Shown one piece after another: positions 59,357 through 64,000 of a stretch of DNA of 64,000 bases. Below the pieces are notes generated by a model that saw only the letters and a list, made by a program, of their open reading frames with translations, was not told where the DNA came from and ran no database searches. How positions within the stretch are numbered: position 1 is the first letter of the stretch; each line of letters starts with the position of its first letter. Origin of the DNA: an uncultured Oscillospiraceae bacterium. Its GTDB lineage: Bacteria; Bacillota; Clostridia; Oscillospirales; Oscillospiraceae. Both the position numbers and the translations under genes were made by a program. The stretch is from assembly GCA_947626845.1 (NCBI GenBank), contig CANQTW010000008.1, positions 30,399-94,398 of the forward strand, given 5' to 3'.

Positions 59357-59628
59357 TCCTCCGCCTCCAGTTGGGCCTTCAGCGTGTCAAAAACGCTTTC
59401 GGGGATCTCCGTACCCAGCGCCCTGCCCAGGGCACGGGACTTGAGCGCTTTTTTCAGACACGCGGGGTCCGGACAGATGTACGCGCCGCGGCCAGGCTTC
59501 TTGCCGCGGGTGTCGATGGAGACCTCTCCCTCCGGGGAGCGGACTACCCGCGTAAGCTCCCGCTTGGGCTTTTGCGCGCGGCACCCCACGCACTGGCGCA
59601 TGGGGATCTTCTTCTCTGGCAAAGTCAA
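59353..59628 (-). CDS. rnpM: YlxR / RnpM RNA-binding protein
   Basis: 91 residues from TTG 59628 (AAAGGA four bases upstream; TTG 59622 is an alternative). DUF448 motifs: RQCVGCRAQKPKRELTRVV, GRGAYICPDPACLKKALKSR. In Bacillus this protein binds RNase P RNA. Confidence 0.92.
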   Translation of the reverse strand: MTLPEKKIPMRQCVGCRAQKPKRELTRVVRSPEGEVSIDTRGKKPGRGAYICPDPACLKKALKSRALGRALGTEIPESVFDTLKAQLEAEE

Positions 59629-59674
59629 TCAATCCTTTCGGCTTCAGATCAGCGTCAGACGGGGATGCGGGAGG

Positions 59675-60748
59675 TCAGCCCTCGAAGCTTTCGGGCTTGA
59701 TGTCGATCTTGAAGCCGGTGAGGCGGGCGGCCAGACGGACGTTCTGGCCCTCCTTGCCGATGGCGAGAGAGAGCTGGTTGTCCGGGACGATGACACGGCA
59801 GACCTTGGAGTCGTCCAGGAACTCCACCTTGGTGACGGCGGAGGGGGAGAGGGCCGCGGCGACGTATTCGCAGGGGTCCTCGGAGTATTTGATGATGTCG
59901 ATCTTCTCGTCCCGCAGCTCCTTGACCACGGCGCCCACGCGGCCTCCGCGGGGGCCGACGCAGGAGCCGATGGGCTCCACTTCGGGGTCGGAGGACCAGA
60001 CGGCGATCTTGGTGCGGCTGCCGGGCTCCCGCGCGATGGACTTGATCTCCACGGTGCCGTCCATGATCTCAGGGACCTCCAGCTCAAAAAGGCGCTTGAC
60101 AAGGCCGGGATGGGTGCGGGAGACCCGCACCTGGGGGCCGGCGCCCAGCTTGCGCACGTCGATGACGTAGACCTTGACCATGTCGCCCTCCCGCAGCTCC
60201 TCGCCGGGTACGCGCTCGTCGGCGGGCATGATGGCCTCGGTGTACTCGCTTCCGGCGCCCAGATTCAGGGTGACGGAGCCGCGGGCCGGGTCGATGCGGC
60301 TGACGGTGCCGGTGAGGATCTCATGGCCCTTGGTGGAAAACTCCTGATAGACCTGATTGCGCTCGGCCTCGCGGATGCCCTGGATGATCACCTGCTTGGC
60401 GGCCTGGGCGGCGATGCGGCCAAATTTTTTGGTGTCCACAGGCACGTTCACCGTGTCGCCGGCGGCGGCATGTTTGTTATAGTGCTGGGCCTCCTCCGGG
60501 AGGAGCTGGATGTCGGGGTCCTCCACCTCATCCACCACGTCCTTGCGGATGTACATGGCGATGCGCTTTTTCGCCTCGTCCACCTCCACCACCATGCGCT
60601 CCTCGGCGGCGGGGTTGTCCTTGCGGAGAGCCGCCAAAAGGGCCTGGCGGATCTTCTCGAACATGTCCTCACGGGGGATGCCCTTCTCCTTCTCGATGTC
60701 GGCGATGGCGTCAAAAAACTCTGCGTTGACTGCGTTCGGTGCGTTCAT
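59675..60748 (-). CDS. nusA: Transcription termination/antitermination factor NusA
   Basis: 357 residues, the short Gram-positive form: N-terminal RNAP-binding domain 1-125, S1 domain about 130-200 (GTVSRIDPARGSVTLNLG), two KH domains (EVEPIGSCVGPRGGRVGAV, NQLSLAIGKEGQNVRLAARL). AAGGAG precedes ATG 60748. Confidence 0.96.
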   Translation of the reverse strand: MNAPNAVNAEFFDAIADIEKEKGIPREDMFEKIRQALLAALRKDNPAAEERMVVEVDEAKKRIAMYIRKDVVDEVEDPDIQLLPEEAQHYNKHAAAGDTVNVPVDTKKFGRIAAQAAKQVIIQGIREAERNQVYQEFSTKGHEILTGTVSRIDPARGSVTLNLGAGSEYTEAIMPADERVPGEELREGDMVKVYVIDVRKLGAGPQVRVSRTHPGLVKRLFELEVPEIMDGTVEIKSIAREPGSRTKIAVWSSDPEVEPIGSCVGPRGGRVGAVVKELRDEKIDIIKYSEDPCEYVAAALSPSAVTKVEFLDDSKVCRVIVPDNQLSLAIGKEGQNVRLAARLTGFKIDIKPESFEG

Positions 60749-60789
60749 GATGACACTCCTTATACTTATACCTTAGTGCGGTTTTTTTC

Positions 60790-61245
60790 TCATTCAAGCC
60801 TCAGATGTACCGAGGCGACCTGCGCGGGGGAAAAGGTTCTGACCTGGCCCGATTTCGTCTCCAGGGTGACGGTGCCGGCCTCGTAGCCGCGCAGATACCC
60901 CAGGTATTCCTTTTGGCCGTCCACGGCGCTGTACAGCTTCACGGCGATATGGGCGCCCAAGAAGCGCTGAAAATCCGAGGGCCGTTTCAGCGCCCGCTCC
61001 ACGCCGGCGGAAGAGACCTCGAAATTGTAGCTTGACTCGATGGGGTCGGCCTCGTCCAGCAGGGGGTCCAGCGCCCTGGATACGGCCTCGCAGTCGTCGA
61101 TGGAGACGCCGCCCTCCTTGTCGATATACACGCGCAGGAACCACTCTCCGGCCTCCCGCACGTATTCCACGTCCCAAAGCTCACACCCCTGGGCTTCCAC
61201 CACCGGGCGGGCCAGTTCGGCGACCAGATCCGTGACCTTGCTCAT
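60790..61245 (-). CDS. rimP: Ribosome maturation factor RimP
   Basis: 151 residues. VEAQGCELWDVEYVREAGEW, LRVYIDKEGGVSIDDCEAVS, FEVSSAGVERALKRPSDFQR. First gene of the operon; TTAGGAG precedes ATG 61245. Confidence 0.95.
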   Translation of the reverse strand: MSKVTDLVAELARPVVEAQGCELWDVEYVREAGEWFLRVYIDKEGGVSIDDCEAVSRALDPLLDEADPIESSYNFEVSSAGVERALKRPSDFQRFLGAHIAVKLYSAVDGQKEYLGYLRGYEAGTVTLETKSGQVRTFSPAQVASVHLRLE

Positions 61246-61293
61246 GGACTCACTCCTAAATCATGGGAATTTTTGCCCGCTGAAAATTTGCGT

Positions 61294-61319
61294 AAAAAAG
61301 AGTGGGAACATACCCACTC
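61294..61319 (-). terminator. Attenuator-like terminator in the nusA operon leader
   Basis: RNA GAGUGGG-UAUGUU-CCCACUC then UUUUUU, between the promoter and rimP, about 50 bases before its start. It must be read through for expression, which suggests feedback by NusA or another factor. Confidence 0.8.
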
Positions 61320-61345
61320 AAGCAAATCCTCATACCAACATACAC

Positions 61346-61374
61346 AGTATAACACATAATGCGGGCGTTTGCAA
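61346..61374 (-). promoter_or_regulatory. Promoter of the rimP-nusA-infB operon
   Basis: Minus strand TTGCAA (61369-61374), 17-base spacer, TATACT (61346-61351) preceded by TGTGT. Confidence 0.8.
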
Positions 61375-61409
61375 GTGTTTTTTCAAATTTCAGGGCGGGA
61401 TTTCTCCTG

Positions 61410-61438
61410 TTGACAAATCGGGAGATTTATACTAATAT
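61410..61438 (+). promoter_or_regulatory. Promoter of the lipoprotein gene
   Basis: TTGACA (61410-61415), 17-base spacer, TAATAT (61433-61438), 33 bases before the start. Confidence 0.75.
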
Positions 61439-61470
61439 TCAACTTACAAATAAACGAGGGAGGATATACG

Positions 61471-62400
61471 ATGAAAAAAGCTGTGGCGCTGATGCTGGCG
61501 CTTGTGTTTATACTGGCCCTGGGCGGCTGTATCGCCAAAATGCCGGGGGAGACGCTCCCCACGGAGACCGGCGGCGGGACCGAGACGGAGGACACCGGGA
61601 AAACCGAGGATACCACGCCCCCGGACACGGCGCCGGAGGACACCGAGCCGGAGGATACGGAGACCGAGGACACCACGCCCGCCCTGCCCGTTCTGGCGGG
61701 GTTCGGCTCCCTGGCGGAGGCCGTGGGCGCGGCGGCGGAGGACTGGGAGTTCATAAACACCTCCGACGGGGCGAAGCTGCTGTCTGACGGGGCCGCCTCG
61801 GCGGCGATCCTCCCGGTGGGAGAAGCGGCGCGGCTCTACAACGAGACGGACGGAGAGATCGCCATTACGGCCCTGCTCACCTCCGGCGGCTGGGTGATCG
61901 CCGAGCAGGGGAACGCGATCAAGGACATCTTCTCCCTGGCGGGCAAGACGGTATACGTCCCCGCCGGCGAGGCGGAGGCCGCGGCGGTATTCGGGTACAT
62001 AGCGGAGGAATACGGCTTTGAGATCGGCTCTACGCTGAAGCTGAAGGAGTCCGAGGAGGCGCGCGGCCAGACTCCGGCGCTCCTGCCGGGGGACCTCTAC
62101 GGAAATTCCGCGCAGAGGTCGGCCATCGATCTTCTGGCGGAGTGGAAGGACGTGACCGGCGACAGCCTGTGGCCCGGCCTGTGCCTTGCGGTGCGCAAGG
62201 ACGCGGAGGATGTGGGATCGCTTACCGGCGCCGCCAAAAAGGCCGTCGAGGGGGCCAAGGCAGTCCCCGGCACGGAATATGTGTATGTGACAGGGGCGGA
62301 CTCCCTGCGGGAGAGCCTGAGAAGCTACCTGAGCCTTCTCTACAGACTCGATCCCAAGATCATCGGCGGGTATATCCCAGACGACGGATTTTATATTTGA
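61471..62400 (+). CDS. Lipoprotein with solute-binding-like domain
   Basis: 309 residues. Signal peptide with lipobox LGGC (cysteine 20), a long Thr/Glu/Asp/Pro linker to about residue 72, then a domain that looks like a periplasmic binding protein of the NMT1/ThiY type: AAILPVGEAARLYNE, ITALLTSGGWVIAEQG, IKDIFSLAGKTVYVP, YIAEEYGFEIG. It would bind a small ligand at the cell surface. No ABC permease or ATPase is adjacent, so transport is not shown. GAGGGAGGA precedes ATG 61471. Confidence 0.8.
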   Translation: MKKAVALMLALVFILALGGCIAKMPGETLPTETGGGTETEDTGKTEDTTPPDTAPEDTEPEDTETEDTTPALPVLAGFGSLAEAVGAAAEDWEFINTSDGAKLLSDGAASAAILPVGEAARLYNETDGEIAITALLTSGGWVIAEQGNAIKDIFSLAGKTVYVPAGEAEAAAVFGYIAEEYGFEIGSTLKLKESEEARGQTPALLPGDLYGNSAQRSAIDLLAEWKDVTGDSLWPGLCLAVRKDAEDVGSLTGAAKKAVEGAKAVPGTEYVYVTGADSLRESLRSYLSLLYRLDPKIIGGYIPDDGFYI

Positions 62401-62417
62401 GAATAACACATGAAAGT

Positions 62418-62439
62418 CAAGGCCGCGTTCGCGGCCTTG
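62418..62439 (+). terminator. Hairpin after the lipoprotein gene
   Basis: CAAGGCCGCG-TT-CGCGGCCTTG followed by AAATTT. Its place argues against a start for the next gene at ATG 62410. Confidence 0.6.
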
Positions 62440-62472
62440 AAATTTAGCGATTGCAATTTCGGAGTGAAAACC

Positions 62473-63855
62473 ATGCCTTCCAGATTCATCGGGGACCGGA
62501 AATTTTACAAAACCGCCATGGCGGTGACGGTGCCCATTATGATCCAGAATTTCATTACAAATTTCGTCTCGCTTCTTGACAACCTGATGGTGGGGCGCAT
62601 CGGCACGGCGCAGATGAGCGGCGTGGCCATCGTCAATCAGGTGCTGTTTGTCATCAACCTGTGCATCTTCGGGGCGGTATCCGGAGCGGGCATCTTCACC
62701 GCCCAGTACGCCGGCAGTGGGGATCACGAGGGCGTGCGGGCCACCTTCCGCTTTAAGCTCCTGACGGTGCTGGGCATCACGGCCCTGGGGACGGGAGTGC
62801 TGCTCTGCTGCGGTGACCGGCTTATCCGGCTGTGGCTCCAGGGGGAGGGCAGTCCGGAGGAGGCGGAGCGGTTCCTTCAATACGGCAGGGAGTATCTGGC
62901 CGTGATGCTCTGGGGACTTCCGCCCTTCGCGCTCTCCAACGTCTACTGCTCCACCCTTCGGGAGAACGGCGAGACCGTGGCGCCCATGACCGCCGGGATC
63001 ACGGCGGTGGGGGTGAACCTTTTCCTCAACTATGTGCTGATCTTCGGCCATTTCGGTGCGCCGGCCATGGGCGTCCGAGGCGCGGCCTGGGCCACGGTGG
63101 TCTCCCGCTGGGTGGAGCTGCTGCTGGCCGCGGGCTGGACCCATTTGCATCCCGGCAAGATGCCCTTTGCCAGGGGGCTTTTCAGGACGCTGAAGGTCCC
63201 CGCCGCCCTGGCGGGGCAGATCGTCCGCCGGGGGATGCCCCTCCTGCTCAACGAGACGCTGTGGGCGGGCGGTATGGCGGTGCTGAACCAGTGCTGGTCC
63301 GTGCGCTCCCTGGACGTGGTGTCCGCGGTGAACATTGAGTCCACCATCTGGAACGCCATGAGCGTGGCCTTCATGTCCACCGGCAGCGCCGTGGGGATCA
63401 TCATCGGACAGAAGCTGGGACAGAACGAGGACAAGGACAAGGTCATGGTGGAGTTTTGCCGGCTGACGGCCTTCTCCCTGGCGCTGAACATCGTCACCGC
63501 GGGGCTGATGATCCTTGCGGCGCCCTGGTTCCCCAGGCTCTACGCCACCACGGAGGCTGTGCAGACGCTGGCCGCCCGGTTCATTCGGGTACAGGCGGTG
63601 ATTCTGCCCTTCTACGCCTTCACCAACTGTTGTTACTTCGCCATGCGCTCCGGCGGAAAGACCGTCATCACCTTCCTCTTTGACTCGGTCTTCGTCTGGT
63701 GCGTCAACGTGCCGCTGGCCTACGCGCTCAGCCGCTTCACCGATCTACCGGTGGTGCCCATGTACGCCCTGGTCCAGGGCACCGAGGCAGTCAAGTGCCT
63801 CATCGGCTTTTTCTTCATCAAAAAGAGAGCCTGGATGCAGAACATCATCGTGTGA
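62473..63855 (+). CDS. MATE family efflux transporter
   Basis: 460 residues, about twelve hydrophobic segments. N-terminal KTAMAVTVPIMIQNFITNFVSLLDNLMVG and the second-half repeat MPLLLNETLWAGGMAVLNQ fit MATE proteins. Start ATG 62473 follows CGGAG; an upstream ATG falls at a terminator hairpin. Differs clearly from the MATE at 33.6 kb. Substrate unknown. Confidence 0.92.
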   Translation: MPSRFIGDRKFYKTAMAVTVPIMIQNFITNFVSLLDNLMVGRIGTAQMSGVAIVNQVLFVINLCIFGAVSGAGIFTAQYAGSGDHEGVRATFRFKLLTVLGITALGTGVLLCCGDRLIRLWLQGEGSPEEAERFLQYGREYLAVMLWGLPPFALSNVYCSTLRENGETVAPMTAGITAVGVNLFLNYVLIFGHFGAPAMGVRGAAWATVVSRWVELLLAAGWTHLHPGKMPFARGLFRTLKVPAALAGQIVRRGMPLLLNETLWAGGMAVLNQCWSVRSLDVVSAVNIESTIWNAMSVAFMSTGSAVGIIIGQKLGQNEDKDKVMVEFCRLTAFSLALNIVTAGLMILAAPWFPRLYATTEAVQTLAARFIRVQAVILPFYAFTNCCYFAMRSGGKTVITFLFDSVFVWCVNVPLAYALSRFTDLPVVPMYALVQGTEAVKCLIGFFFIKKRAWMQNIIV

Positions 63856-64000
63856 TTCCCGCGGAAAGAGAAGATAAAACGGGGCCTGTGAAAAAAGTCT
63901 ATGATGCAAAAAGGGCGGGTTTTGAATGTATAGGGAAGTAAGATAGGTAACAGATAAGGAATAGACATAGGTAACAGTTTTCGAGTAAAATAATGGCATC
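63856..64000. other. Terminal non-coding stretch
   Basis: Nothing recognised apart from a repeated AGGTAACAG (about 63944 and 63971). No gene is supported. Confidence 0.4.

Noticed and set aside
62410..62472. Start of the second MATE gene at ATG 62410
   Set aside because: No ribosome site, and the codons would run through the lipoprotein terminator hairpin; ATG 62473 has CGGAG upstream.

Overview
The window is GC-rich chromosomal DNA that looks like a gut Clostridia genome of the Oscillospirales / Ruminococcaceae type (Bacillota). The basis is gene content and order: trpEGDCFBA, rimP-nusA-ylxR-ylxQ-infB-rbfA-nrnA-truB-ribF, an atpZ-I-B-E-F-H-A-G-D-C operon with a sodium-type c subunit, ECF vitamin-transporter S components, tandem U32 genes, strong AGGAGG-type ribosome sites and TTGACA-17-TATAAT promoters. 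No tRNA, rRNA, CRISPR, phage or transposase gene was seen. The species cannot be named from sequence alone.

Layout. 1-3.4 kb: a glycoside hydrolase family 2 gene cut by the window edge, a one-piece ABC exporter and a small unknown protein, all on the minus strand. 3.4-5.6 kb: a hybrid sensor kinase. 5.7-12.2 kb: a complete, tightly overlapped tryptophan operon with its own promoter and almost no leader. 12.3-13.5 kb: an ECF S component plus a DUF3842-like gene behind a structured leader RNA that ends in an intrinsic terminator. 13.8-20.1 kb: aldo/keto reductase, endonuclease IV, phosphotransacetylase, SecG, TatD, FolT (with a recognisable tetrahydrofolate riboswitch) and DusB. 20.1-30.5 kb: ECF sigma factor and zinc anti-sigma, TadA, a CBS protein, an amidase, a cysteine-containing leader peptide plus MetY, GAPDH, an orphan kinase and HtrA. 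30.7-41.2 kb: UvrA, a MATE pump, BlaI/M56 regulators and two overlapping U32 genes. 41.3-44.2 kb: a minus-strand accessory cluster of single genes (two GNATs, one frameshifted; a small membrane protein; a VanZ-like protein; an unknown protein), three of them preceded by the same promoter-bearing repeat. 45.2-52.8 kb: the ATP synthase operon. 53.3-61.4 kb: the nusA-infB operon with an attenuator-like leader. 61.5-63.9 kb: a lipoprotein and a second MATE pump.

The intergenic space is unusual. It is filled by several families of palindrome-rich repeats. One about 200-bp family (called P1 here) keeps its skeleton and loops while its stems change on both arms together, and it sits mostly between convergent genes. 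Another (P4) is nested inside a P1 copy, occupies two gaps of the ATP synthase operon and supplies the last codons of atpB. A third (P2) is a chain of hairpins in three or four places. A fourth (PR) carries a promoter and precedes accessory genes. These repeats and the uncharacterised leader RNA at 13.3-13.44 kb are the least explained content of the window.
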